Part shown: positions 8,434 through 19,878 of the stretch, piece by piece
How the letters are laid out: the number at the start of each line of letters is the position of its first letter
Numbering within the stretch: position 1 is the first letter of the stretch
Origin: Jiella pelagia
GTDB lineage: Bacteria; Pseudomonadota; Alphaproteobacteria; Rhizobiales; Rhizobiaceae
Length of the DNA stretch: 64,000 nt
Direction of reading: 5' to 3'
Assembly: GCF_026898155.1 (NCBI RefSeq)
Contig: NZ_CP114029.1
Location: 3,390,001-3,454,000 of the forward strand
Notes under the pieces: generated by a model
What the model saw: only the letters and a program-made list of their open reading frames with translations
Databases searched by the model: none
Told to the model about the DNA's origin: nothing
Position numbers and translations under genes: made by a program

Positions 8434-10327
8434 ATGAACGACGAACCGGTAACGGCATCGAAGGCAACGCCAAGCGGTGAGCAGGCGCCGCCGCTGCGGC
8501 CCTCGCGCGTCTGGCAGCCGGTGGTCCGCACGCAGAAGCGGCCGGACGGAACGCTCGTCGTCACCCAGGACGGCGATTTGCCGCCCTATCCGATGCGGAT
8601 GACCGAAAGGCTGCTCGAATGGGCCGAAAAGGCCCCCGATCGGACGCTCTTCGCCCAGCGACCGGCGGCCGGGGCCGCGGGCTGGAACCGCATCACCTAC
8701 GGCGAGATGGTCGCCCGCATTCGCATCGTCGGCCAGGCATTGCTCGACAGCCCGGCCTCGGCGGAACGGCCGGTGATGATCCTCTCCGGCAATTCCCTGG
8801 AGCATGCGACGCTGGCGCTCGCCGCCATGCATGTCGGCATTCCCTATGCGCCGATCTCGCCCGCCTATTCGCTGATGTCTGAGGATTTCGGCAAGTTGAA
8901 GGGGATTGCTGGGGATCTGACGCCCGGCGTCGTCTTCGCCGGAAACGGCAAGGCCTTTTCGAAGGCGATCGCGGCGGTCGCGCCCAAGGACGCGCTCGTC
9001 GTCCTCGGCGGCGGCGTGGTCGAGGGGAGGGGGGACGTCTCCTTCGGATCGCTGCTCGAAAAGGTCCCGACCGCTGCGGTCGAAGAGGCGTATGAGGCAG
9101 TCGGCGCCGACAGCGTGGCAAAAATCCTCTTCACCTCGGGCTCGACCGGCAGCCCCAAGGGCGTGATCCAGAGCCACCGCATGCTCGCCGCCAACCAGGC
9201 GATGGTCGCCGACTGCTACCGCTTCCTGGAAGACGAGCCGCCGGTGCTGGTCGACTGGGCGCCGTGGAACCATACGGCATCGGGAAACAAGGTCTTCAAT
9301 CTCACCTTCTGGCACGGCGGCAGCTACTATATCGACGAGGGCAAGCCAACGCCGGGCGGCATGGACGAGACCTGCCGCAACCTGAAGGAAATTTCCCCGA
9401 CCTGGTACTTCAATGTGCCGAAGGGCTACGAGGAGTTGACCCGCCGGTTCCGGCAGGATGCCGAGCTGCGGCGCTCCTTCTTCCGCGATCTGAAGATGAT
9501 GATGTATGCCGGCGCCGGCATGGCCCAGCACACCTGGGACGCACTGGAGGCGCATGCGCTCGAGACGCTCGGTCATCGGGTCCGGCTCGTCTCGGGCCTC
9601 GGCTCGACCGAGACCGGCCCCTTCGCCATCGCCGGCACGGACCCGCAGCCGCAATCGGGCAATATCGGCATTCCTGCCCGGGGAGTGACCTTGAAACTGG
9701 TGCCGAGCGGCGACCGGCTGGAGGCGCGGCTGAAGAGTCCGAGCATCACGCCCGGCTACTGGCGCAAGCCGGAACTCACCGCCGAGGCCTTCGACGAGGA
9801 GGGCTTCTACAGGCTCGGCGACGCGCTGCGCTTTGCCGAAGCTGAAAAGGCCGAGAAGGGTTTCCTGTTCGACGGCCGCGTCGCGGAGAACTTCAAGCTG
9901 GGCACCGGAACCTGGGTCGCCGTCGGCCCCTTGCGCGCCGCGCTGGTCGATCACTTCGGCGCGCTGATCCGCGACGCCGTCATCGCCGGGGAGGGGCAGG
10001 ACGAGATCGGCGCGCTGGGGCTTGCCGACCTGGCCGAATGCCGGCGGCTGCTCGGGCAGGAGGCCGAGGGACTGGGCGATGCTGAGATTGTCGCTCACCC
10101 GGCGCTGCGCCAGGAGACTCGCAGTGCGCCTTTCCTCCCTTGCCGCCAAGGCCACGGGGTCGGCGATGCGGGTCTGCCGGCTGGTCCTCATCGACGAGGC
10201 TCCGTCGATCGATCGCGGCGAAGTCACCGACAAGGGTTCGCTCAATCAGCGGGCCGTGCTGGCCAACCGCAAGGCGCTCGTCGCCGCCCTCTACGACGAC
10301 GCCGATCCGCGCCTGATCCGGATCTGA
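8434..10327 (+). CDS. fcs: Feruloyl-CoA synthase (apparent +1 frameshift near the 3' end)
   Basis: An ANL-superfamily acyl-CoA ligase, 630 residues after correction. It activates ferulate or coumarate with ATP and CoA. The AMP-binding P-loop is LFTSGSTGSPKGV; the adenylation region has GLGSTETGP and FYRLGDA. The C-terminus (DEAPSIDRGEVTDKGSLNQRAVL) is the signature tail of feruloyl-CoA synthases rather than fatty acyl ligases. The frame breaks at 10114-10120 (GAGACTC for GAGCTC, Glu-Leu) and continues in another frame to 10327. The ATG at 8434 follows GGGAGG by 5 nt. It is divergent from the crotonase-MarR-hydrolase genes. Confidence 0.88.
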
Positions 10328-10516
10328 TCCCGATTTCCTCACGTCGTGCCGAACCGGAGGCGAGATCGCGGCAGTATCGCGGCGGAAGCAGATCCTGCGG
10401 CCATAAACGCAGCAGCATGCCTATCATGCAGGCGACTGCATTAAAACTAGGCAGATCGGCGGCGCGATCATCGACCCAAACCGCCGTCTTTTAGGCATTT
10501 CCCTCTGTCCGGCGAG

Positions 10517-10533
10517 TTGGCACGACTTTTGAT
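10517..10533 (+). promoter_or_regulatory. Sigma-54 type promoter of amtB
   Basis: TTGGCACG-ACTT-TTGAT matches the RpoN consensus YTGGCACG-N4-TTGCW, with GA in place of GC at -12. The GG and GA dinucleotides are 12 nt apart as required. The site is about 75 nt ahead of the amtB start, which suits nitrogen control through NtrC. I did not find a convincing NtrC palindrome upstream. Confidence 0.65.
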
Positions 10534-10607
10534 TAGGAGTGATCGGGCCCGGAGTTTCAAAGGCGCCAGCCGCAAGGGTCGGTCAACGATCGGAAGTACG
10601 AAAAAAG

Positions 10608-12008
10608 ATGATGAGACCATTCTTCAACGCACGAACGCTCGCCGCCACGGGCCTGGGGCTCGGCGCGCTCGCGCTCGCCTGTTACCCCTCCCTCGCGCAG
10701 GACGCACAGGCGACTGCAAGCGCGGCCACCGAAGCGGCTGCTCCGGCCGCAAGCACCGTCGACAAGGGTGACGTGGCCTGGATGATGACGGCGACCCTGC
10801 TCGTCCTCTTCATGACCATGCCGGGCCTGGCCCTGTTCTATGGCGGCCTGGTGCGCGCCAAGAACATGCTGTCCGTTCTCATGCAGTGCACGGTCATCGC
10901 CGGCGTGGTGATGATCGTTTGGGTCCTGTGGGGCTATTCCTTCGCCTTCGGCGGCGGCACCAGCTATTTCTGGGGCGGCTTCGGCAAGCTCTTCCTGTCG
11001 GGCGTCACCGTCGATTCCATGTCGGCGACCTTCACCGACGGCGTCGAGATCCCCGAATATCTCTTCATCGTCTTCCAGATGACCTTCGCGGTGATCACCC
11101 CGGCTCTGATCGTCGGCGCCTTCGCCGAGCGCATCAAGTTCTCGGCCGTCATCCTCTTCACCATCCTCTGGGTGACCTTCGTCTACTTCCCGGTCGCGCA
11201 CATGGTCTGGGACGGCTCGGGCCTGATCTTCAACGGCGTCCTCTCCGGCGGCGTCGGCGCGCTCGACTTTGCCGGCGGCACGGTCGTCCACATCAATGCC
11301 GGCATCGCCGCGCTGGTCGGCTGCATGTTCGTCGGCAAGCGCAATGGCCTCGGCAAGGACATCATGGCGCCCCACTCGATGACGTTGACCATGGTCGGCG
11401 CCTCGATCCTGTGGGTCGGCTGGTTCGGCTTCAACGCCGGTTCCAACCTGGAATCGACATCGGCGGCAGTGCTGGCGATGGTCAACACCTTCACGGCCAC
11501 CGCCGGTGCGCTCGTCGCCTGGTGCCTGATCGAATCGATGCTGCGCGGCAAGGCCTCGATGCTGGGCGCTGCCTCCGGCATCGTCGCCGGCCTCGTCGCC
11601 GTCACCCCGGCCTGCGGCACGATCGGCCCGGTCGGTGCCATCGTCCTCGGGGCGATCGCCAGCGGCGTCTGCTACTTCTTCGTCTCGGTGGTGAAAAACG
11701 CGCTGAACTACGACGACAGCCTCGATGTCTTCGGCATCCATGGCGTCGGCGGCATCGTCGGTGCGATCGGCACCGGCATCTTCACCTCGACCTCGCTCGG
11801 CGGCATCGGCTTCGCCGAGGGCGTGACCATGGGGGCGCAGGTCTGGGCACAGATCGTCGCCATCCTGATCACCGTCGTGTGGTGCGGCATCGGTTCGGCG
11901 ATCTTCTTCGCCATCACCAAGGCGCTCGTCGGCCTGCGCCCGACGATGGAAGAAGAGCGCGAGGGTCTCGACCTCATCTATCACGGCGAGGCGGCCTACC
12001 ACTCGTAA
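10608..12008 (+). CDS. amtB: Ammonium transporter AmtB
   Basis: A 466-residue Amt/Mep/Rh ammonium channel. A signal peptide (ATGLGLGALALACYPSLAQ) is followed by a short Ala-rich periplasmic stretch and about eleven transmembrane helices. The paired pore histidines are in GGTVVHINAG and DVFGIHGVGG. WVGWFGFNAGSNL is the conserved Amt signature. It imports ammonium across the inner membrane under nitrogen limitation. The usual partner gene glnK is absent on both sides. Starts at 10608 and 10611 (ATGATG) are both possible; GGAAG lies upstream. Confidence 0.95.
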   Translation: MMRPFFNARTLAATGLGLGALALACYPSLAQDAQATASAATEAAAPAASTVDKGDVAWMMTATLLVLFMTMPGLALFYGGLVRAKNMLSVLMQCTVIAGVVMIVWVLWGYSFAFGGGTSYFWGGFGKLFLSGVTVDSMSATFTDGVEIPEYLFIVFQMTFAVITPALIVGAFAERIKFSAVILFTILWVTFVYFPVAHMVWDGSGLIFNGVLSGGVGALDFAGGTVVHINAGIAALVGCMFVGKRNGLGKDIMAPHSMTLTMVGASILWVGWFGFNAGSNLESTSAAVLAMVNTFTATAGALVAWCLIESMLRGKASMLGAASGIVAGLVAVTPACGTIGPVGAIVLGAIASGVCYFFVSVVKNALNYDDSLDVFGIHGVGGIVGAIGTGIFTSTSLGGIGFAEGVTMGAQVWAQIVAILITVVWCGIGSAIFFAITKALVGLRPTMEEEREGLDLIYHGEAAYHS

Positions 12009-12051
12009 GACGGAACTTGCCGCCCCTTGCGGGCGGCGCGCTCCGGCAAAC

Positions 12052-12090
12052 AGGCCCGCGGATCGGCGACGATCCGCGGGCCTTTCGTTT
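12052..12090 (+). terminator. Rho-independent terminator of amtB
   Basis: AGGCCCGCGGATC (12052-12064), a six-base loop, then GATCCGCGGGCCT (12071-12083) and a T-rich run (TTTCGTTT). The 13-bp stem is perfect. A smaller GC hairpin without a T-tract precedes it at about 12019-12037. Confidence 0.9.
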
Positions 12091-12207
12091 CGGCGTGGCG
12101 GACGCAGCGTTTCCTTGCAATGCCGCCCGTGGCTCTACCTCTCCTGCGGAAAGCCGCGGTACCCGCATCTTCGCGAGCCGTGCAGACATGGAAGAGGACA
12201 CGATCCG

Positions 12208-13215
12208 ATGAAAGCCATCAGACTTGCAACACCCGGCGGTTTGGACCGTCTTTCCCTCGTCGACATGGAAGATCCCGGCGATCCGCGGCCGGGGGAAATC
12301 CGTGTCCGGCTGAAGGCCAGTTCGCTCAATTTCCACGACTATGGCGTCGTCTCCGGCAAGATGCCGACCGAGGACGGCCGCATCCCGATGTCGGACGGCG
12401 CCGGCGAGATCGAAGCCGTCGGTGAGGGCGTCACCGAATTTGAGCCCGGCGATCACGTCGTCTCCGGCTTCTTTCCCAAGTGGCAGGATGGCGAGGCGGC
12501 CGTCGCTGATTTCAAGACCACGCCCGGCGACGGCGTCGACGGCTATGCCCGCGAGGCGGTGGTCCGGCCGGCGACGTGGTTCACCCATGCTCCCAAGGGC
12601 TACAGCCACGCCGAGGCGGCGACGCTGACGACGGCAGGCCTGACGGCTTGGCGGGCGCTTGTCGTCGACGGCGGGCTGAACCCCGGCGACACGGTGCTGA
12701 CGCTCGGCACCGGCGGTGTCTCGATCTTCGCGCTGCAGATCGCCAAGGCGATGGGCGCGCGGGTGATCTCCACCTCCTCCTCGGACGAAAAGCTCGAGCG
12801 GCTGAAGAGCCTCGGCGCGGACGGGGTGATCAACTACAAGACCACTGAGGAGTGGGGAAAGAAGGTCCTCGACCTGACCGACGGCCGCGGCGCCGATGTC
12901 GTCGTCGAGGTCGGCGGCCCGAAGACCCTCGGCCAGTCGATCACCGCCTGCCGCATCGCCGGCCACATCGCGCTGATCGGCGTTCTCACCGGCCGCTCCG
13001 GCGAAGTACCGACGGCGGCACTGATGGCCAAGCAGCAAACGCTGAAGGGTCTCATCGTCGGCAATCGTCGGCACCAGCGCGATTTCGTCCGAGCCCTGGA
13101 AGCGACGGGCGTCAGGCCGGAGATCGACAGCACCTTCGGCCTCGCGGAAATTGCTGATGCGTTCCGCCACGAAGAGTCGGGCGCGCATTTCGGCAAGATC
13201 TGCCTGGAGATCTGA
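12208..13215 (+). CDS. MDR-family NAD(P)-dependent quinone/alcohol oxidoreductase
   Basis: A 335-residue medium-chain dehydrogenase/reductase. The N-terminal GroES-like domain shows SSLNFHDYGVVSGKMP and PMSDGAGEIEAVGEGV. The Rossmann domain begins at VLTLGTGGVSIFALQIAKAMGA and continues with SSSDEKLERLKSLGAD. Structural-zinc cysteines are not evident, which fits the quinone oxidoreductase/zinc-independent branch. The substrate is unknown. The ATG follows GAAGAGGA. It has its own start region after the amtB terminator and no clear operon partner. Confidence 0.85.
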   Translation: MKAIRLATPGGLDRLSLVDMEDPGDPRPGEIRVRLKASSLNFHDYGVVSGKMPTEDGRIPMSDGAGEIEAVGEGVTEFEPGDHVVSGFFPKWQDGEAAVADFKTTPGDGVDGYAREAVVRPATWFTHAPKGYSHAEAATLTTAGLTAWRALVVDGGLNPGDTVLTLGTGGVSIFALQIAKAMGARVISTSSSDEKLERLKSLGADGVINYKTTEEWGKKVLDLTDGRGADVVVEVGGPKTLGQSITACRIAGHIALIGVLTGRSGEVPTAALMAKQQTLKGLIVGNRRHQRDFVRALEATGVRPEIDSTFGLAEIADAFRHEESGAHFGKICLEI

Positions 13216-13343
13216 GCGGCGAGGCGAGGGGCTGTGAGCGGTCGCTGCGATCTCGGCGGCGAAGGCTCGTCGCCTGCGGCCGCCACTGACCATTGTTCAA
13301 CGGACGCCGGCCCCTTCACGAGCGAGCGGAACGCTCGCGGCTC

Positions 13344-14081
13344 CTACATCGCCTCCTTGATGCCCTTGTCGATCAGCCAGACATTGACCGGATAGGCGGT
13401 CATAAAGCCGCAGACCATCGCGATCTGCATCATGAACCAGAACTCGACGCTGTTCACCTCGAGCTTGGTGCCGAGAAGGCTGGCGAAGATCCAGAAATGG
13501 GCGAGCGCCATGAAGCCGTACATGCCGACCTGCCATGCGGTGAGCGACAGCGTGTCGGCCTTCAGCGCCGCGATGATTCCCTGGCGCGGCGACATGTCGT
13601 CGTTCATCGGCTTGATGGCGAAGTACTGGAAGACGATGCCGAAGCCGAAGGCGAGGACGTAGTCGAGGATCCAGACGGCGAAGATCTTCTCGGAGAAGAG
13701 GCTCTGCCAGCCGAGCCAGACGGCAATGGCGGGAATGAAGAAGGCCAGCCATTCGGCGCAGATGTCGCCGAGCGTGCAACCGGCGCCGCAATGGGCAGCG
13801 CCCTTTCCGACGGTGGCGTAATGCGGGGTCTTGGCCTTGGATGGCATCGGCTTACCCGCATCCATCGCAGTCTTGGCCCGGCTGTGCGACCCCAGGCGAC
13901 CCCATTTCCAGTAAGCCCAGACCGCAAGCGGCCCGGCGTAAAGCCCGCTGATCGGCCAGACGAAATTCATGATCGTCATGTGCTGTGGGTCGCGTCGGAT
14001 GTCGAAGAGGACAACGAGAGCCGAAGCGGCACCCAAGAGCAGTGATATTATTGCCAGGGCATGCAGCCAGGTCGGGATCAT
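13344..14081 (-). CDS. DUF4396 domain membrane protein
   Basis: A 245-residue inner-membrane protein of unknown function. About six hydrophobic segments are visible: one right after the start (WLHALAIISLLLGAASALV), one near 45, a cluster at 120-160, and two in the last 70 residues. The DUF4396 signature HCGAGCTLGDICAEW is present in the middle; its Cys pair may bind metal or a thiol. Start MIPTW is preferred because GGAGG precedes it by 5 nt; an upstream in-frame ATG overlaps that site. The gene runs convergent to the MDR oxidoreductase, with a short GC hairpin (about 13322-13338) between them. Confidence 0.8.
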   Translation of the reverse strand: MIPTWLHALAIISLLLGAASALVVLFDIRRDPQHMTIMNFVWPISGLYAGPLAVWAYWKWGRLGSHSRAKTAMDAGKPMPSKAKTPHYATVGKGAAHCGAGCTLGDICAEWLAFFIPAIAVWLGWQSLFSEKIFAVWILDYVLAFGFGIVFQYFAIKPMNDDMSPRQGIIAALKADTLSLTAWQVGMYGFMALAHFWIFASLLGTKLEVNSVEFWFMMQIAMVCGFMTAYPVNVWLIDKGIKEAM

Positions 14082-14155
14082 CGGTACCTCCATCTTCACG
14101 AACGTCACTCGAGAACGTTGCGAGGTGGAAGACCTGTCGAGGCTGGATGCCGACG

Positions 14156-14205
14156 AAAAAAGCCCCGCGTGCACTGCGACCTTCAAGATCGCGGCTGCGC
14201 GGGGC
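14156..14205 (-). terminator. Rho-independent terminator downstream of rpsU
   Basis: On the - strand GCCCCGCG ... CGCGGGGC (arms 14198-14205 and 14162-14169) is followed by TTTTTT (14161-14156). The stem continues with further imperfect pairing. It lies about 120 nt past the rpsU stop and also separates rpsU from the DUF4396 gene. Confidence 0.8.
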
Positions 14206-14327
14206 ATCGGGTGGGTCTGCCGGGGCTCTGCCTCGTCAAACCGTCTGGTCTGAGCCGAATGCGGTCTTCGTCCCTCGCCTGGGGCCAATGACCGTCGCGG
14301 TGGATCGTTCCAGCTGCCTTACGAAAC

Positions 14328-14561
14328 TCAGCTGGCGACGCGGCGCTTCGGCCCTGGCAGCAGACCCTCGCGCTGCGCCTGCTTGCGGGCGAGTTTGCGC
14401 GAGCGACGGATCGCCTGCTGCTTCTCGCGGGCGCGGCGCTCGGAGGGCTTTTCATAGGCGCGGCGCGCCTTCATCTCGCGGAAAACGCCCTCGCGCTGCA
14501 GCTTCTTCTTCAGCGCGCGCAGAGCCTGATCAACATTGTTGTCTCGAACGTCGACTTTCAA
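14328..14561 (-). CDS. rpsU: 30S ribosomal protein bS21
   Basis: A 77-residue small-subunit protein that assists start-site base pairing near the 16S 3' end. The core [21 protein letters not shown] and the strongly basic [23 protein letters not shown] are diagnostic. The start codon is TTG (14561-14559) with AGGGAG a few nt upstream; no ATG fits. It is monocistronic, with its own terminator downstream. Confidence 0.96.
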   Translation of the reverse strand: MKVDVRDNNVDQALRALKKKLQREGVFREMKARRAYEKPSERRAREKQQAIRRSRKLARKQAQREGLLPGPKRRVAS

Positions 14562-15132
14562 AGCGACTCCCTTCTCTTCCTCAACGACGAGAGCTGAGCG
14601 GCGGTCGGCCGACAGCTCCTGCTACGGTTTGAACGCGGGAGACGACGCCTCATCGGCATCGCGGAGCTTCCGCGCCTTGCTCATTCTTCTTCGCGGTAAA
14701 GCCGAACGACCGACTGAACGGCCACTCACTGCCCACCGCGCGGGCGGCCTTCCAGCCGTCCATGCCTCGGCTCGCTCTGCCTTCTGCAGGGGAGCATCGA
14801 CGTCTTGCCATCACTGGCGGATCGAACGCACCGATGGCCCGCAATCCGCGCGCCGAAGGCAGAACCTCCCGCGACCGATTCGGGCCGAGGCATCCCAACA
14901 AACGTTTCGTCTCGAACGATTGGCGAAACCGGGGTGCCCGGTGTGTCAAAGCGTCTGACGTGCCCGCTTCAGGACCTGAAGGCAAAGCGGAATGCGCATC
15001 AAAGCAAGACCACGGCGGGTCATATAGGACAAAACCGCCGTGACCGCAAATGACGATCGCGGCACGATCGCGAGTCCGGCTCGTGCCCCGGTGTGCAAAG
15101 CCATGCAGGACAGGTCGGATCGGCGCCCAGGA
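14562..15132. other. 571-bp intergenic region between rpsU and the P450 gene
   Basis: Several short open frames occur on both strands but none has a ribosome site, a recognisable protein or consistent codon use. The region should hold the rpsU promoter. The only structure seen is the inverted repeat at 15011-15042. No tRNA-like fold was recognised. Confidence 0.5.
15011..15042. repeat. 8-bp perfect inverted repeat
   Basis: CACGGCGG (15011-15018) and CCGCCGTG (15035-15042) flank 16 bp of AT-richer sequence (GTCATATAGGACAAAA). It has no T-tract. It could be an operator or an RNA hairpin after the P450 gene (stop at 15133, - strand) or upstream of rpsU. Confidence 0.5.
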
Positions 15133-16545
15133 CTAGCGCCGGCGCGACAGACGCATCGGCAGGCCGCCATCCGGCTGCACGGTGATCCGCTGCACGACCT
15201 CCGGCGGCTTTCGGCCGTCATAGTCGAAGCGCAGATGTTTCAGGAGCAGGGCCAGGGCGATCACCCCCTCCTGGATGGCGAAGCTTGCGCCGATGCAGAC
15301 CCGCGGGCCGACGCCGAAGGGCAGATACTGGTAGCGGTCGATCTTGTCGCGGTTCTCCGGCAGGAAGCGGCTCGGCATGAAATCGTCCGGCCGGTCCCAC
15401 AGCATTTCGTGGCGATGGACGAGCCAGGGCATGACGAGAAGTGTGGAGCCGGCGGGAATGTCGACGTCGCCGACCCGGTCCGGCCTCAGTGCCGTGCGGT
15501 TCAAGGACGGGGCGGGCGGGTAGAGCCGCATCGCCTCCTCAAAGGCCGCCTTGGTGTGGACCAGCCTGTCGGCCCACTGGCTCGGATGAGTCAGAGTCGG
15601 CAGGACCTCGTCGATTTCCTTCTCGACCAAGGCCCGCTCGTCAGGCGCCTGGCTGAGGAGATAGAGCGTCCAGGCGAGCGATCGGGCCGTCGTCTCGTGG
15701 CCGGCGCCGATGAAGGTGATGATGTTGTCCTCGATCTCCTCATTCGACAGCCCTTCGGCCTTGATCAGGAGCGTCAGGAGATCGTGGGGGGTACCATCCG
15801 GATCCCGCGCGATCTTTTCCCGGCGCTTGGCGATCGTCTCGGCGATGAGGGCGCGGAAATAGTTCATCGACTTGCGGCCGCGCAGCCGGCGCAGCCTGGG
15901 CAGGAAAGCGGGGGCGTTCAGAAGGTCGAGCGGATCGACGCGGCCCATGGAGCCGAGAAAGTCGCGGGTGGAGCGGGCAAAGCCCTCGGGCTCGGAGGCG
16001 ATGTCGCCGGAAAACAGCGTTTCCTGCAGGATGTCGAAGGTCAAAAGCGTCATCTCGTGGGACGCGTCGACGGTGCGGCCTTCGCTGCGAGACGCGAGAT
16101 TTTCCGCAAACAGCGCCGAACGCGCTTCCATCTGTTCGGTGAAGCCAGAAATATGCCGCGGCGTGAAGACCGGCGCGATCGCCTTGCGGGTGCGCCGCCA
16201 CAGTTCGCCTTCCGCGGTCAGAAGCCCGTCGCGCAGGAGCGGCCGCAAGATCCGCTGGCGCAGCGGCTGCATCACGTAGTTCCTGGCGTTTTCGACCAGG
16301 CAGTGGCGGATGCCGGCGGGATCGTTGACGACGATGTTCGGCACGCCGAGCCATGCGCCGCGAATATACGGTTCCTTGAAGGCTCTTGTGCCCCAGATCT
16401 CGATCGGATTGCGCGAAGCGGTACGAATGAAGCTCGCAAAGCCCAGCGGCTGGGAATGCGGCACCGGCGCCGGCGCGCGGAACGGGCGCCCGGCGGGTGC
16501 CTCTACGGGCGCTGCTGCTGCGGGCGCTCTGACTGTGTTCGACAT
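15133..16545 (-). CDS. Cytochrome P450
   Basis: A 470-residue soluble P450 monooxygenase. The I-helix oxygen-binding motif is GAGHETTA, the K-helix ExxR is EEAMR, and the heme-binding loop is FGVGPRVCIG with the thiolate Cys. The N-terminus is Ala/Pro-rich without a membrane anchor, so it is cytosolic. Layout resembles class I bacterial P450s related to fatty-acid or terpenoid hydroxylases. No ferredoxin or ferredoxin reductase gene is adjacent, so electron donors are encoded elsewhere. The substrate is not predictable. Confidence 0.93.
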   Translation of the reverse strand: MSNTVRAPAAAAPVEAPAGRPFRAPAPVPHSQPLGFASFIRTASRNPIEIWGTRAFKEPYIRGAWLGVPNIVVNDPAGIRHCLVENARNYVMQPLRQRILRPLLRDGLLTAEGELWRRTRKAIAPVFTPRHISGFTEQMEARSALFAENLASRSEGRTVDASHEMTLLTFDILQETLFSGDIASEPEGFARSTRDFLGSMGRVDPLDLLNAPAFLPRLRRLRGRKSMNYFRALIAETIAKRREKIARDPDGTPHDLLTLLIKAEGLSNEEIEDNIITFIGAGHETTARSLAWTLYLLSQAPDERALVEKEIDEVLPTLTHPSQWADRLVHTKAAFEEAMRLYPPAPSLNRTALRPDRVGDVDIPAGSTLLVMPWLVHRHEMLWDRPDDFMPSRFLPENRDKIDRYQYLPFGVGPRVCIGASFAIQEGVIALALLLKHLRFDYDGRKPPEVVQRITVQPDGGLPMRLSRRR

Positions 16546-16738
16546 GATCGCGACTCACGTGAGTTGACGGCCGCCGTCCGGCCCGCTTCGTGACGGAAAC
16601 CAGGGGGCGGCGCTTTCCCACTCATATGGGTGGGCCCGAGCGAAGCGTCGACTGCCGCCGTTGTCGCGCATGACCGCAGGCGGCCTTGGCGGCGGGCAAA
16701 TGCCTTGTCGTTGGCGAGATTGAACCCGCCTTCCGCGA

Positions 16739-17192
16739 TCAGTTGCCGTCCGCCTCGATCACCAGCTTCGACAGCCTCTCGCGCATCTCCTCAGGCAGCG
16801 GCGTCGACTTGCGCGTCGCCTCGTCCATCAGCACGATCACCGTCTCGGCGCTGGCGCAGAGCTGACCGTTCTGAAACAGGGCCTGCCTCAGCCGGATCGA
16901 GCCTCGTGCCGATCCTTTCGACCCCCGTGCCGATCACGACCTCGCCCGGCCAGTTGACCTCGCGGCGAAAGTCGATGGTGATGCGCGCCAGCACGAAGGC
17001 CGTACCCGGGGGCGGCGGCGCTTCGCCGACATGCAGAAGCTCGACCCGCCCGGTCTCGAAGAAGGTCGAGAACACGGCGTTGTTGACGTGGCCAAGCCGG
17101 TCGGTATCGCCGTAGCGCAGCTTGTCGTGGGTCTTGAAGGCGAAATCGTCGAGCGTCAGTTCGGTCACGGATTGGGCGTCCTTTCGTGTCAT
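16739..17192 (-). CDS. 4HBT-type acyl-CoA thioesterase (apparent +1 frameshift)
   Basis: A hot-dog-fold thioesterase, 150 residues after correction. The catalytic strand-helix is RYGDTDRLGHVNNAVFSTFFETGRVE, matching the 4-hydroxybenzoyl-CoA thioesterase family (Asp in GDTD). The frame breaks at 16899-16905 (+ strand GAGCCTC). Removing one base gives Gly-Thr-Ser-Ser-Ile-Arg-Leu and a normal C-terminus (MRERLSKLVIEADGN) with TGA at 16739. ATG 17192 is the likeliest start, with 17213 in frame upstream; neither has a strong ribosome site. The natural substrate is unknown. Confidence 0.82.
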
Positions 17193-17384
17193 TGCAGAGT
17201 TCGTGCGGGCCATGCTGCAGCGGCTCTCATGGCGGCCGGCCGGGGCGCAGCGGGCGCGGGTGCGGTGCGAGGGTCGACGGCGCGGCCAAGGCGCTTTCGC
17301 CAACGCGGATGAATCCCTATATAAAAGCTTCAAATCCGGCCGATTCGCGAGCCTCCTTCGGCCGGCCCGAGACCAAGGACCATC

Positions 17385-19824
<2,440 letters not shown>

Positions 19825-19836
19825 GTAGGGCTGCCG

Positions 19837-19868
19837 TCCGGGCTCGCATCATTGGATGTTGGCCCGGA
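19837..19868. terminator. Candidate hairpin between convergent gyrB and Uma2 genes
   Basis: TCCGGGC (19837-19843) and GCCCGGA (19862-19868) form a 7-bp stem with an 18-nt loop, between the gyrB stop and the end of the opposing gene. There is no T-tract, so termination efficiency is uncertain. Confidence 0.4.
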
Positions 19869-19878
19869 AGGACCTCTC

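Noticed and set aside
8248..10245. A 665-codon - frame opposite fcs
   Set aside because: Antisense shadow; fcs has motifs, ribosome site and correct length on the + strand.
14562..15132. Small genes in the rpsU/P450 gap
   Set aside because: Open frames of 90-140 codons on both strands overlap each other, have no ribosome sites and no family resemblance.
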